Shown here one piece after another: positions 25,401 through 40,300 of a stretch of DNA of 64,000 bases. The DNA is from Polydactylus sextarius. Taxonomy: Eukaryota > Chordata > Actinopteri > Polynemidae. The stretch covers positions 18,226,001 to 18,290,000 of the forward strand of contig CM028912.1 of NCBI GenBank assembly GCA_016801845.1. The letters are read 5' to 3'. The notes beneath the pieces are model-generated. The model was not told where the DNA came from. It did no database searches and saw only the letters and a program-made list of their open reading frames with translations. Positions within the stretch are counted from its first letter, which is position 1. Each line of letters begins with the position of its first letter. A program made the translations under genes and the position numbers.

Positions 25401-26315
25401 GTGGGATGCTAAAGCTACTTATCAGCAGCAGTAATACTCCTTGCTTGTGATCTCCGTAGAGTACATATACATAAACCTAGTTAATATACTTTTTTTCAAA
25501 ACGGTTTAATTTAATTTCACTATTTACACAAAACAAATTCAGTCATTTTAATTTATTTCATTGACAAAATGTTGACTCCCCTACCATATCCCTTTCATCC
25601 AAAATGAAATACATCCTTATATGTTTGGATGAAGCTATCCACGTGATTGATTTGAAATGTCATGTTTCCTTTTTTTCATGATTGGCTGACAAATTTTCTG
25701 TTTGTTCTCTGTCAGATCATCTCAGACTGCTATAACTCTTGAAAAGTTCAATCCAATCTAACCTAATGATACAGATGGACACCATAAAATAAGTCCCATA
25801 TAGTAGTGGCTAGAAACATAGCTCTACTTTTAAAATGTCACACACATGTGGATCACATTAGCTTGTAAACAGCCTATTTATATTTCACACACTCAACTCT
25901 AATGTCACAAAATCTGTTGAAACAATAGAACTGAAACATGATAGACAACTATAGTAAATCACCCATCGCATCAAAAATGAGTATGACAGCTCCTCCATGC
26001 AGCTGTTTTTGATATTTTGATGTGTATTAAATTTGAATTCCTGTCACTTTATCTTTGACTTCTCCAATTTAGAACATCCCAGTAACAAAAATAGACTGAG
26101 ACTGATTTACAATTAAAATTTGCAATTCATATGGAGTTGGATTTTCACCTATACATGGCACTAAAGTTACAAATAGAAAAGGATGCTGTCATATTTCAGT
26201 TTGTAATAAAACATGTAGCAGCTGCAAACTTCTGCAGTTGCATGCCTCTGCAGCAACAAGCACGCTGCAAGCGGTGAACTTTAGTGTCGCTGCCAGGCAT
26301 ATTGACTTATAGTTA

Positions 26316-26463
26316 GACAGAGCTGAGTTAGATGTTTCCACCGCTTTACAGTTGTCTTTGTGCTAAGCTGAGATAGCTGCCTCCTGGCTGTGCCTATTTA
26401 TCTACAGTGCAGACATCAAAGTGGTGTCTAGTCATTCGACTCAACGTGGACCTATTCCTTTAA
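26316..26463 (-). mobile_element. Fragment of the same teleost repeat, reverse
   Basis: Read on the minus strand it has AAAGGAATAGG, then a GACACCACTTTGATGTCTG-like block, a GGCAGCTATCTCAGCTTAGC-like block and a GTGGAAAC block. This is the same order as the family represented at 25251-25400. The two copies face each other. Confidence 0.45.
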
Positions 26464-26781
26464 GTCAAAGGAAAGGTATGAATTACTATAAAACATCCGA
26501 CAGCAGCAAAATTTGTCAAAGATTATTTCAGCCAACACTGAGGTAATAACAACTTTTAAAAATAGATTTCTGTATTAATGTGGTTTGGATCTAAGGCTCA
26601 CTGGACTCCCTGCCAACTTTTTAAAATGGTTGAAAGGTGTGTCTTTCCTGTGTGTACACCCACGTAGCTACAGAACATCTAATCTCAGGTGAAGGGTGTG
26701 AATACTGTGTATTGATCTTACATGAGACTAAGACCAAGACTTTACTTTATTGGTATCTAGTAAAAGGCAGGTGTAGATTGA

Positions 26782-26810
<29 letters not shown>
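26782..26810. repeat. CA dinucleotide repeat
   Basis: A pure CA run of about 14 units upstream of cavin2. Confidence 0.95.
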
Positions 26811-26812
<2 letters not shown>

Positions 26813-27400
26813 AACTCACTCACTACATCACATTCCCTGTTAAACATTTTTATTATTGGTGTTAAAATATGGTACATGGATGGTGAAAGAGTGACTGTGT
26901 TACTGTGAATAAAAGATTTACAATGACGGCAACAACAAAGAGAGGCCAGGGTGCCATGCCAGGGCACAGATGAGCTCATTGTTGAAACAGGGATTTCCAC
27001 ATTTCCATGTCAGTGTGCCCCCATGCCATGACACTAGCCTGAAAAATGAGAGGGGAGAGGAAAAGGGGCTCTGCACACACACAAATATACACACAACGCC
27101 CCACATGTTAACATGTGAGCTCACACACACACATAAACCACACATAGATGGTTTATCTCTGTGGAAAAAATCAGGAAAGTTCCTGAAACAGAGCAGAAAC
27201 ATTGGTCTGATCTGTATCATAGTCCTATATCATTGTCATTGTATTGTTTTGAGAGAACACGCACGCACGCACATCACTTCATTAAAATATTACAATACAG
27301 TATCATATAATGCAAAAAAACAAAAACAAAAAAACAAAAGTAGCTGCATATTTTACAGGCGCAGCCAGGCATGCACACAGAGGAATGGTTGGCAGTCCAA

Positions 27401-27517
<117 letters not shown>

Positions 27518-27539
27518 CTCTACCTCTGTTCTGTCAATA

Positions 27540-27804
27540 GGGCTAGGCCTGCAGGTCTCCATGGCAACCACGCCCCTCCCTTTGGCTCGCGGGGGAGGTG
27601 TTTTAAAAAGTTCAGCGTGGAGAGAGACAGGGATTACCAGAGTCAGAGAGGGGCGTGGATGTCGACAACTCCAAGAAGTAAAACCACCCAAACTTCACAG
27701 CCTCAGTTAAAACAAGTGTCAGCAGCACCTGCGAGCCTTTCAGCGGTTTGAGTTGAGGTGAATTCTCCCACCACAGCGGGACATTTAACCACCTGTTAAC
27801 CACC
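27540..27804 (+). promoter_or_regulatory. cavin2: Putative cavin2 promoter and 5' UTR
   Basis: It is more GC-rich than its surroundings, with CCACGCCC (KLF/Sp1-like), a GCGGGGGAGG block and a TATA-like TTTTAAAAAG at 27601-27610, about 195 bp before the ATG. The transcription start cannot be fixed from sequence alone. Confidence 0.4.
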
Positions 27805-28356
27805 ATGGAAGAAGAAACAGCGTCCCGCGCCGAGTCCGGCAGCGCCTCCGGCAGCATCCACACCATCCCACAGCAGCAGCCTGAAAACACGGAGGTCCTC
27901 ATCCCGAGCTTCAGCCCGTCCTCCGCTCCGTCCTCCCCGAACCCGACCAGCACTCTGTCCCGACTCGGCTTAAAGAGTCCGACCAGCCCGGGCGCTGCGG
28001 CTCCAGGCAGCCCCGTGGAGCGCGGCCAGGTGAGCGCCATCACCGTGGTGGCGCTGCTGGACAAGCTGGTCAACATGCTGGAGGCGGTGCAGGACAACCA
28101 GCAGCGTATGGAGCAGAGACAGGCCGACCTGGAGGGAGCAGTCCGGGTCGTACAGGGAGACGTGACCCGCTTGTCCAAGACCCACACCAACACCTCACTC
28201 AGCGTCAACAAGCTGCTGGAGAGATCCAGAAAGACCAGCGGACACCTGAAGGAAGTGAAGGAGCGTCTGGACAAACAGGGGGTCCAGGTGAAGAAGCTGG
28301 AGGCGAACCACAGCCACCTGCTCAAGAGGAACCACTTCAAAGTGCTCATTTTCCAG
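27805..28356 (+). CDS. cavin2: cavin2 exon 1 (residues 1-184, HR1)
   Basis: The ATG context is CACCATGG, a strong Kozak match. It ends at VLIFQ with donor GTGAGA at 28357, phase 0. The exon is GC- and CpG-rich relative to the flanks. A 251-codon minus-strand open frame over it is a composition shadow. Confidence 0.95.
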
Positions 28357-31300
28357 GTGAGAAACATGGATCAAAGACGAAAACATCACAACCACATATT
28401 AAATAAAAGTATCACGGTCACTACCTTGTTGTATTTTGCTGTTGATTATAATTTATGATTACAAAAGGCCCGTGCAAAAAAAAATAAATAAAAAATAACA
28501 CTGGTGATGTCATAGTGATGTCATCAAGGTAATCCTAGCAGGAGTTATAAACATGATGTTACCTGCAACCAGGAAGTGACGAGTTGAAAAAAGTGGGTAT
28601 TCTTGAGGCAACTTCCTAGGACCTAATGAAAAAAATCCTTTCTACTGTTTTCAGAGTTAATTCAAACTGAGATTAAAAGATTGAAAACATGAAACATCCG
28701 TTTTTTTTAGGCCTCTGTTGTTTCAACTTTGATCATTCCCATTTTTTAAAATGCCTCTAATTAAAAGTGAAATAAGTACAGCACTAAATGCATGGCCCAC
28801 CCCTTCCATTCCATCCGTTTTTTTCAAGGATATATTTGCATTATGAACTCATCATAAGGACTCAATTCAATTGTGTGTGTGAGTCATATTTGCATTCATA
28901 TTTGACTACAGTAGTGGGTGTGTTTGGACGTGCGCACATTTCTTATCTGCCTTGTTGGCAGTGACATGTAATACATTGCGACTGAGCAGCTTTTTTTGTG
29001 TTTTATACTTAAAACACTTAAAACTTGTTGAACAGGATCAAAGCAATATGTATCGATAAGTTCTGAAATGATGTGGAAAGTTTCTCTTCCTGTTTCTGTG
29101 GAGAATATACCTATTAAGAACACCTGTATCGCCGTAACAGATGATTATACCAAAATGCAAACTATGATGTGTTGACTTTGTTAGTAAGATATTAACAGGG
29201 TTCATTCACATGCGTATGAATCTCTTCCTCTCTCATGTCACCAGTCTTATGTGTGTGTGTGAGAGAGAAGAAGGGTGTGTCTGGGAATGGACTCATACAT
29301 GATAATAGAGGAGGGCTCAGACACTGACTTTGACTAGATCTGTTTACACCCCACAGTCATGATTCAGACAGACAGATGGCTTTTAGAATAATTTAACTGC
29401 TGTATCACACCTTAGAGGGTAAAACTCTATACGAGGACCGATAAACTTTCTCCAGGAAATAATGAGCAGGCACTTTGTGGAATATAATTAACTTCTACAC
29501 ATGTATACTCTTATTCAGAGAAAAAAACTGATTTTTTAAATCAAGCATGTATTTCCACACAAAAAAACTGATTGAAGCATGATGTCTCAGTACCCTCTGT
29601 GCATGTGGGAGTCTTTAAGCGTGAATAAGCGTATGGCTGTTAATGCTTATGTGTATGTGGGTGCGTCTGAGCATGTGCATACAAGTGTGTGCTCTCAGGC
29701 AGCCAAAAAGGGGGGGGTCATTGTTGACACAGCCAGAACCACTGAGAGCTCTTAACTGCCGTTGTTATCTGGTTTCCCAGGTACTGAGGCTCTGTTGTTC
29801 AAATGCAACAGGTGCCAAGACCTTACCCAGTACAAGGTAGCTCTGTGTGTGTGTGTGTGTGTGTTTGTGTGTGGGTGAGTGTGAGTGCGTGAGGCATCAT
29901 GGATCAATGTGATTGATATGAAAGGCGTGACCTGTTGCTATGGATATACCAAGGGGAATCTGTAAGTGTTTTGTACTTGACCTGCATTATATTAACATTA
30001 TTAGTGTGTAGTGGTAGTACACCTGGTGTTGTGTTACTCACAGGATTCAGTTAAAAGTGCTGATCTGACTCCTGAGCTCCTTTCTTCCCTCCATTTTGCA
30101 GCCAAACAAAGAGCTGAGCATTTACAGATGGGTGTAGTAGGGCCAGGTATGACCTTAAGGGCGTGTGCGTACATCATGTGTGTGCGTGCAACTCTGTGAT
30201 TGGATCTGGATGCCGGTTTAGGGTTGTTGCATCTTATTCTAGTTATTCTAGTTAGCCTATTTATTCTCAAATGTCCAGTTAGTTTTCTCTCCAACTTACA
30301 TGTGATCATTTTCTTTCTGTTTGATTCAGACACCTGTCATAGTTCCCTTGAACTACACCAAAGCATGTTCTGCATGCTTACACTTGATAAGATACTCCTG
30401 TTGTGCACCCAAGAGTCAAACTCCCTTTACCAGCCCTGTGGCTGTCGATTTAGTGTGCCTCCTCCTTTTCCCCCCTCCAGTCGCCACATGTCAAAATTGA
30501 TCTGGAATACTCATCATATGTGCCAACTGAGGTGAAAACACAAAGTATTTCTGGGTAGATGCTCCTTGTTTGCCCTGAGTGGAGGCCTATACTATACCAG
30601 CTCCAGAGCTTTGGGCCCATGTTGGTCAGAAATGACAGCGCTGTCTGCCGCTCCACTGCGTTCCTGTGCATAACGAGGACTAATGACGGCTTAATTACTG
30701 CTGCTTGGGCCGTGTTTGTTTGTTTTTGTGCACCCGTGCTTTTCCTGTCTCCACATGGCCCCTCCCCTCTTGTGGCCTTTTCTTCTGAACAAACACGTAC
30801 ACAAACTGGTATACACATGCAAACACACACACACACACACGCACACACACATGCACACACACACACACACACACATACAGTTCCCAGCGTGTGCAGTTTA
30901 GAGCCTGTTTTGGTAATTGCTGTTTGGAAAGGTGAAATTTCTAATTCTATTATTTGTCACAGATTAATTTCAAAGGCTCCTTACCTCAGTGTTTAAATAT
31001 CAACAATCACCCTGGAGATCTTTATAGTTTATCTTATTTGCATCACTGTGGATTGCTACATGAAATACGGTGTATTTCAAATTAAATTTCCTGCAACAGA
31101 AGTCATTTATTTCTGAGTGGATCTTAATCTGCCCATCTGTGTTTACATCACAGTGGAATTTCATCACAATAAACAAGTTAACTACAATGGCAGAGTGAAT
31201 TAAAATGCTGTGAGAATTTAATTTGCTTTCTCTCTTTTCCACACGTATGCCCCGAGTACGTCAGAGAGTTTGCTCATGAGTTTTAGTGGCGACGAGGGAG

Positions 31301-34300
31301 TTGTGCCACTCTCTCGATGGGATGGGAAGAGGATGTTTGGAGATGTGTGTGTTTGGAATCCTTTATCGCAGGCACAGAGTGACAGCAGTCGGTGCTCTCA
31401 CACACTATCAAAGAACTCTCATATCACATTGCAAAGAAAGAGAAATATAGTCCCCAGCCAAAGTCAGCAAAGGGAGGACAACTTGCTTTCTGTCTCTACA
31501 AGTCATGCTGTAGAACCGGTGTCGTAATAAGAATTGTTCTTGACTTTTTTATTACTTTGCCTTTCATCACTCAGTCACACACTTCTTAAAAGTTACAAAT
31601 AAATTACAACAAAGCACTTGTCATCTTTCCACACCGTCACCTTTTCCTTCTGTTACCACATCCAATACACTCTTCATTCAGTAAATGCTAACAAAGGTTT
31701 TGAGTGACTGACTTAACTTTGTCTTCGTCGTTGGAGCTGCCACCAATCATCAATCGAGCTTTTGTATGTTGACACTCGACCAAAGCCTGTGACTTAATCT
31801 CAGCTTTCAGAAGCAGGAAGTAAAGTGTGTTTTTCCACTCTGTTCATATGTTAATTTGGAAGATAAACTGGTATTGCTTTTCTCAGCCTCACCCTGAACT
31901 CTTAGTATTAATGTAGTCTAATGAAGTCAGTAATGTGGCTTTAAGTAAAACTGAACAAGACAAACAAGAGATAAGACTTGTCATATAGGGATAAAATTGA
32001 ATATTCAATACTCTGTCATCTAGTCTCATCTAAAGCATGAGAAGCTCAGGGGTAATTAGAAATTTGAGCTTCATCAGAGTGCCCACATTATGTGTGTTCA
32101 GGGGTAGAGTCTTAAAACTGTATCCATTTCCACAGGTTAGAGCAGGCCACTGGCTTTAGGCTACAGCTGAGATTTGTTGGGTGTCCCTCTTGAGCAGATG
32201 ATATATTGCACCAGTTTATAGCCCAGAGTCGAGATAGCTGTTTCACTGCGTTCAGTCATGCTGGACCTACATACCTGTACACGTATAGGCCTACACTTGG
32301 TGTAAATAGGGTAGTTAACATAGAGTAACATGGTAGTTGACTCCACTATTGCCACATAAAGCCACATACATTACATCAGTACAAAGTGAATTTTGATTTT
32401 TTTAGATCCAATCTCATTCATTAAGACTATAAAACCAATACTGTAGGGCTGTGCTCCACTATTGTGACTAATTTTTCTCAGTAGCAAATAATGCAAAGGA
32501 TTACTTTTTGAAATGTTTGTCTTACATTACGGCTCCTAATCCTTGTAACCCTTCACATTTTGACAGACTGGCTTATTCAGTGGAGTTAGCTGGCACCAGG
32601 ACATGACTGGGATTTGTTAAACTGGCTTTGAAAATGGTGACAAAAACGTAGCTCCAAAGATGACACATTTGTATGGCAGTTGCAAGTCTCAGCCATTATT
32701 AAGTCAACATTTAGGGTTTTGTTAAGAGTTAGATAGTGTTTAAACTCAAACTGAAGCTATTGACTGGTCTCTATATATCTGTAGTGTGTAGTCCATAGGC
32801 TGACTCCTCAGAAAAACACAGTGTCTCATTGTCTAATTCTACCTCAGTTAGGTACAAAAGAATCTAGCTGGTTGCAATTTTTAGAAAGGAAGTTAACAGC
32901 CTGCTCATTCCTTGTCAAGTGCAAATGACTGACAATTTTTAGTGAACAGTGGCCAGATCATCCCAGTTAAACTGGGATGAAATGAGCTTGTAACAGACCT
33001 TTTTTTCATGGCAGAATTTTTCACATGTCACAGTAGGATAATCAAAGATATAATTAACATAATTGACCATGGCTACATTCATCCACTTTCAGGTAATATG
33101 CCCGTAGGCTCTCTGGAATGGCTTTTTGTGACACATAATAGGGCTGACCAGTAAATAATGAAACTAATTATACCTGTGATTTTCTATCTATAACAAGTTA
33201 TAATGTAATGTGAATGGAAAAGGCCTGTTATGCTTGGTATAATATAGTCCCGTCATTGACCATCACTTGACCACAAACACTGGGTTGTTCATATACTTCT
33301 TCCTCCACAGTCAGGGTGTATGTATTTTTAAAAGAATCAGATTGGGTGTAAGACTCTGTAGGAGTAAAAATTATCTCTGTTTTAACGGTGGGTCGTGTTA
33401 TTAGTAAACCTTTTAGTAGCCTTTAAGGCATACTTCCTCATTGAAATCTGTTGTTTCTGATGTTTTTTTTTTCTTATAACAGCTCTCTTGTCTTTGTTGT
33501 TTCTCAGCTAATGTTAGTAGATTATATGGGGTGAGTTTGCTTAAGAGATTATACCTGAGTTTGCAGACCGTATGGGAAAAAAAAGTCATGCATGTGGAGC
33601 GAAATTTCACCTGAAGTGTTCCTTCTAATGTCGTGTTTGGGTTTGACAGGTTGCTTGAACTGTTTCAATCTCTGAGGCAAATTCTAGGTTTAAAATACTA
33701 GTTTTAACAGCTTTAATAACATGTGGGAGTGATGATAATATCTCAGCGAGCTTCCAACACAGACCTATAATTTGTGATTGTGTATGCTACACAGCCTTGT
33801 TAGGTTGTTTTTGATAATGATGTTTTTCTGTAAATTTCATTGCCCATGAACCAAAGTTTTGTAGGAACATACAAAAAGATTACCTGAATCAAAGTATTTA
33901 GAAAATAAATACGCACAACAACACAACTAAATGCAAAGACAAATTGAGTTGGCAGCTCTTGAGATAGTCCAGTGTCCCAGCAAGTCCTGTGATAAAGTGC
34001 ATTTCGTCGTCTTCAGAATATTTAGTACTGTATGTTATTCATTGCTGCAGGTGTTAGTATGATAATGATATTAACCTCATTTTCCCTTGTGCTTCCTTTG
34101 TTTCTTTCACACCCACACTCCATGACATGTTAAATGTAAGTGATAACATATCAAAGGGATGGAGCAATCAAGACGCTTAAAGATACTACCTGAAAAACAG
34201 AGCCTAGATGGTTCCATCATGTCACTTAAAAATGTAAACCAACCGTACTCTTTTGACTTCTTCAATCGCCTCCCTCATTTTCTCTGACTCTATACTTCAG

Positions 34301-37300
34301 AACTCTGTCTACATGCCCTTTCTCGACTTGTCGAATCTCAGCATCCATGGCAGGAAAGAGGAAACAATAGTCATTTTGGGTTTCAGTGTACATATTTCTC
34401 TGCTCTTAAATAAAACATGGAAATGGAACATGTCTTGAGATAACACAATTCCTTCCTGACACTCGTGCTCTCTGACCTCCTTGCGGAGTAAACATTGTGA
34501 CAATCGATGGTGGCCTTATCAAAAAATGCTTGCTGTATTTCTGCACAGCCAGAACCAAACAATGGTTTTGATATGCACATTTTAGGATTGTGTTGAAGCA
34601 ATGTCTAAAGGGGGAGCTTTGATGGTACTTTTGTGCTGAAGGGGATTAACACACTCGAGGAAGGGCCAGAAAAACTACAAATGTAAATGTGTGGAAATGT
34701 TGTAGTGACATTGCTGAAGACAAAGCCACATCATTTAGCGTATATGTAGAAGGATGTTGCAAGACAAGCAGGGAAAGCGAAGGCGTGGCGATGTGATCAG
34801 GTTGATGTAGTAGAAGTTACGAAGAACATGATAATGGACTAACACTCTGAAGCCTGTCATCATGCAGAGTGTACAGACTACTATCTGGTAAAATAGGGGT
34901 TGAGTAAACAAGCTTTTTTTGTTTTTACATCATACAACATCACCATTCATGTCATCAGGAAGAAGGCCTACCTCTCAGGATTCCTATGATCTACATTCTA
35001 CCAGCGTGACAACATAACATGATGCCTGAATTGGTTATTGTGTTGTGTAATTACGTAAGCTTGTGAAGCCCGTAAACATACCTTGTTTTCTTTTGACAAG
35101 GCCGATAATGGAATTGTGTAGATGGGGAAAGAATTCTCTGATATGTTTTGCGAAGCTTTGTGCTTTATGGGAAAGAACTGGGATGGAGTTGTGGATGACA
35201 GTTTTACAACTTTAATATACTTGGTATAGTGGTATGGAGTTGGGATAAGATCTTGACAGGAATGTTATACTTCTTAAATATTTGTATGTATAATCTTTAG
35301 TGCAAGGCCGTGCATGGACCCAGTACACTGTGTAGAGAGTGCATTGAGAGTTCATCATCTTGCGTTAACCCAGTCCCGTGTCAAACAGCAGAATCACATT
35401 TCTTTTCCTTTTTCCTTCCTCTGTCCACAGATGGCTCTTCACGTACATCATGATAGGGATGAAGGGGATGTCTTGTTACATAACAAGCAATAAGGGTGAA
35501 CTTTAAAACAGCTCACTACACTGTAATAGAAGGGGTGTACTGTGATCAGAACATATGCAGCTGTGAACTGTACTGTGATCGTACATTAATTGCAGGAACT
35601 ACATGTGAGTTTTATTGTGAGAGAGAGCAAGGACCATCGTATAAGGGATTGTGTTTTGTGTGGTCATTTTAAATGATGTAGATTGTTTTGCAGACAAAGA
35701 TAATGGGCAAATCAAGAGAAAAGGGGAGAGTGGGAAGAGAAAAATATTCAGAGCTAGAGCTTTGTCACAAGCCTTTTCCTTGCAATGTGGATTACAGAAG
35801 AGCCTGATAGCAGTCAATAACAAAAAATCTGCAGCTGCGCATAGTTGAAATAGCATTCCATTTGTTTGCAACATCCCGTCTTCCTATTTTGTTAAAACTA
35901 AGCTTCTTGTCTTTCTCATTCTGTAAAAAATATTAATAATTGCAGGGGTGTTTATGTGTGTGGTTGTGTGTGTGTGTGTATGTGTGGTGGTGAGCCCTCT
36001 CATTGGTACAGTTCCCCGGAGGCACCGTACTCACTGTGCCAACGCACCTGTACCAACCGTGCTTATTAGGATTAAGAAAGCCTCCATTCATCGTCATCGT
36101 CTGAAGGGCCAAGACAACACACCTGTACACACACACACATACAGCTGACTACATTCAAAACTGCAAAACACAGCATGAAGTGTGGTATTATGGTTGATGA
36201 GTATATGAATACCTTTTTTCGGTTTTGTGTGTGTGTGTTTAACTTGTTATATTATTTATTAGTCCATCCTTGTGCGTATGTTTATGTTTTGAATCTGAAC
36301 TTAATTTAGCCTTGCGAGGCTAAACTTAAACACAGTGTTACATGAAGCTAAATGCTCACATGCTCACAACAACAATCTTAGTAGATGCTGTTGATGCTGA
36401 TGCTGCTGTTTTAGGAGGTATAATTCAGTTAGCATTAAATCTAAAGTGCAGCTGAAACCATCCTGTAGGACATGACATCTTATGGAAGTCTCTAGATAGA
36501 AAACAATAATAAACAACCTAAAATGTCTGGGACTCGCCCCATCCCCAGGGGATCATGACCAAGAAGATCCACGGTCGTTCAGGTGTTTCACTCAGTTGAA
36601 TTATCCTCTGACATTACCCAATGAGTTGTACATATTTTTGTATTGATTCAACCATTATCACCCAGACCCAAGTGTAACAGAGGATATCATTGCAATAAAG
36701 TGTCGATGAGAACCTGTACACACATGCACAGAGACGAAGGCGAGGAAAGAGATGCAAACTAAACAGTATAGGATATCGTTATACATGGTATGAACAGAAG
36801 CACACACTCACAAGTAACACGAGCCCATCTGAGCTCTTTCAATGAGCTGCGACTCTGTCCTGCCCCGCCCTGATCTCCCTCTGCTTGAATAGAGCAGGGA
36901 GACTTAAAGAAGCTCTGGCTTAGTAACACCTTTCAGGACTTGCAATTAGATGGCAGTTCTACCGTGCAAGTGTTAAATGAGATCATGGACTCCAGCAAAA
37001 TAGCTTTGAAGTGTTCGCCCTGTGTTTAATGCAGTAATCTCGTCATGAGAAATTAATTTTGTTTTTTGTTTTTTTTCCCCAAATTTATTTTCTATTTCTT
37101 TCATCATGCTCTTTTAAACAGTTTTATAAAAACATAGTTAAGGTCCTACATGGCTGCACACAAACGCACATTGGCACACAGGAAACGACACACACATACA
37201 CACACACACGCTGTATCACATTCTCAGTGGCTAAGTGCTTGCTTTAGAGGATGCATTAATTAACAGGGTTCCCGAGAGTGAAGTGCCAGAATGTGAGGCC

Positions 37301-40300
37301 CACAGACACACACACACAGAGACACACACACACACAGAGGACAGACCTGGGTCAAATGGTATTTAGGAAAATTCTGTTTGTTTTATCTCACTTGCCAGGA
37401 TTTTGGAGTTTAAACTAGAGACACACTCATTTCATACTCTTCCTACTTGGGCAACCAAGCACATAACAAGCATTTTTACCAGTAAAACCAAATTAAAGAT
37501 GCATAAAAAGGAGCTTGATGAAGCCAAGGATGTGAAAAAAAGATACAGACAAAAAGAAAATAGTAGCTCTTTTTTTAAACTGGGGTACTGCAGCAGGAGA
37601 GCTGAGTTCAGTTTTGAAGATGTCAGTGTTTTTCAGACACTGCCTCCCACACACTCCATTACCCATACTGATTATATCAAACATGTTTGAGCCAAATCAG
37701 AAAGCCTATGACATGCCCAGACTGGAGCAGATGTGTTAAGATTGAATCTTCAGAAACCCTAACATCTCCAAACATTCAGGGAAGATTAAGTCCCCATTAT
37801 CAGGGAATGTTGAGGGTCAGAAGAGGCCTTATTATTTTCTCATCATGACTGGTCAGAGTTTAGGTGGGTGTTTACACCTGAGGCTGTCCCACACTTTATG
37901 ATTATAAAATCCATTGAACTCTATCTGTGTATGCACACACAGAAAATAAGCACAATGTCATGAAAATAAGATATAAGTAGTATCATCTTGTTAGAAGCAA
38001 GCTCTCTGGTATCATTCCATAACCTCTAATACAAGAGTCTACCACTCACGTGGCTCTTGACTTTCTGATTTGAGTTTGCACAAACATGTTGAGATCCACA
38101 CAGTTTCTGTGGGTGTGGTGCAGTGTTAGATCAACAACAAAATAGGGCATTCAGATACTGCTCATTCAGACTTGACAGGAGGGAGAACAAAAGTGAAAGG
38201 AGCAGATTACAGTTAAACCAAATGAAAGGTATTGGTAACCAGACCTGTTCCCCAAGGTGCTACCTTTTGTCTTTTTGGATTTCAAGTTACAAACCCCATG
38301 TTGCACTATGACTTCCAGCCTTTTTGGGATTAATGACATACCTATGTTTTTTGTTGGTGGTTGATTATTATTTTTTATGTGGATACCAGAGGAAGACTTT
38401 TGTTAATGTGTGTGATTTATCAAACTTTCATAATCACCATGTTGTTGTACCAAGTATTATGCATATATTCTAAGGGTATAAAACTTTTATACCCCCCGTT
38501 TTCATGGTTGATGATGTGCCTTTGAGAACACACTGACAGATTTATTACCATTGACTGGGAGATACCACACATGCTTGGCACACACTTGAACTGTGAATCA
38601 TGCCTGCATGTTTGAGATCAAGGCAAGAGGTATCAAGTGTCTGCAAGGTGGTAAAAACTGGATGGTTTTTGCATGGCTTTCCACCTCTTAAGAACTGGCC
38701 ATGTACTATGAAATTGTTTGGGCATCTAAATGCTCTAAAGAACTCTTCTTGGTCAGATAATGGTGAAGCCATGAAATCTTAAGTTTTTATTTTGAATTAC
38801 AAAGATTTAAAGAAAAGTGAGTAACATTAAACTCCCAAAAATTGTCATGTAAATTGAACTTACTTGAACTGGACTGAACCTTATGTGGTTTGAACTATAA
38901 TAACAATATTGTTTTGATCTTTTCAGTGCCCGGCTCATAGCTCTTTACCACATCATATGCTGTATAATTGTCAGTTACTACATCATTTCATCTCACACAT
39001 GTGACTCATTTTAAAAATGCAGCCATGTGTCAAAATTGACTTCAGTTACCTAAAGCTTTGCAGTTTCAGCAGTTTGCATACATAACTCTGTCCTTACCAC
39101 AACTCAGGTGATGAGTGATGTCTGGACAAGAGATAAGACTCCTCCAAACCATCTGGTTGGCCCAGTCCTTAAGTATGTGTTAATGACACCCCAAGACAGA
39201 AGCATTCCACAGTTCCTCAACAACCTATGGCATCCTGTCACTTTACACACCTCTGTAATGCAGTAAGAGCTGCCCTACATGCTTTTAAATTCAGTCATAC
39301 TTCAATGCAGACTCATCTCACAGGCATGGTGCACAGAAATCACTAGTAATTAAAATTTATGTAACTCTTTTCTTGGGTTGACTGGGGCCTATGCTGGCGC
39401 TTGACATTTCACGAAGTAAAACAGAGCAGGGAGAGAGAGATAAAGCAGAGAAAACGTAGAAACGCGTGTGATTGAGAAACAGGTGGAATTACTTACATGT
39501 CTTGAGGAGAAAACACGGGGCATGCAGAAATTGATTCCCTGAGATCGCAACAGGCAGACTGACTCAACATGTCAAATCATTCATCCACCCACAAGGTCAA
39601 ACCATGGCCACCTATACATTATGTGTTTATGGGGAGCGGGTATTTGGATGTACACTTTCATCATTATGGTAAAGAATTCTTAAGAAGGCAATAGTACTTT
39701 ACAAGTTGCCCAAAGTTTAACCCTAACACCAGTGTGCTGAAATGCATCTGTTAAAATGCATTCTTACTTAGGAGGTCACTGAACTGCAAAGTCTCTGTGC
39801 AATCAACAGAAAATTCAACACATTGGTGTTGTCTTACGCGTGTTGCCCATTGAACTAAAGCCTGGTTCACATGTAAGTCATGTATTTTATAACTGATCTA
39901 AATGATCATCCTTTAACCTTCTTCTTCTATCCTTCTTTTTCTTAGGAGGACAATGAGATCCCCTCCACTGTGTTTGTCAATGACTCCCTCAAGACCCCAC
40001 AACCAAACCAGTATGATGCAGAATCCACCCACCCTACTCCATCTATTGCAGGTTCTGTTGATGTCTGTCCTCAAGAAGAGGGTCTCCACACCATTAGCTT
40101 GTCCTCAGATGAGGACAATGATCTTGCAGCACACCACTTGGAAGAGGAGTCTCTGGATGGTGATATGTCTTCCATCAAATTTGAGAGAAGGGCTGACAAA
40201 TTCAAGCGCTCTAGCCTGAAGAAGGTTGATAGTGTCAAGAAGGCCTTCTCACGCCAGAGCATTGAGAAGAAGCTGACCCAGATCACTACCAAGATTGTGC

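Larger units (their letters stand above)
19151..27400. other. Intergenic region tmeff2 to cavin2
   Basis: This is about 8 kb of AT-rich DNA without a supported gene. It contains a CTCF-like motif (19520-19534), a TA run (19988-20006), a strong hairpin (21728-21797), two inverted fragments of a fish interspersed repeat (25251-25400, 26316-26463) and a CA run (26782-26810). A 107-codon minus-strand open frame at 22408-22731 is not recognisable as any family. Confidence 0.7.

Noticed and set aside
27612..28367. Minus-strand open frame of 251 codons
   Set aside because: It is the antisense shadow of GC-rich cavin2 exon 1; no splice or family evidence supports it.
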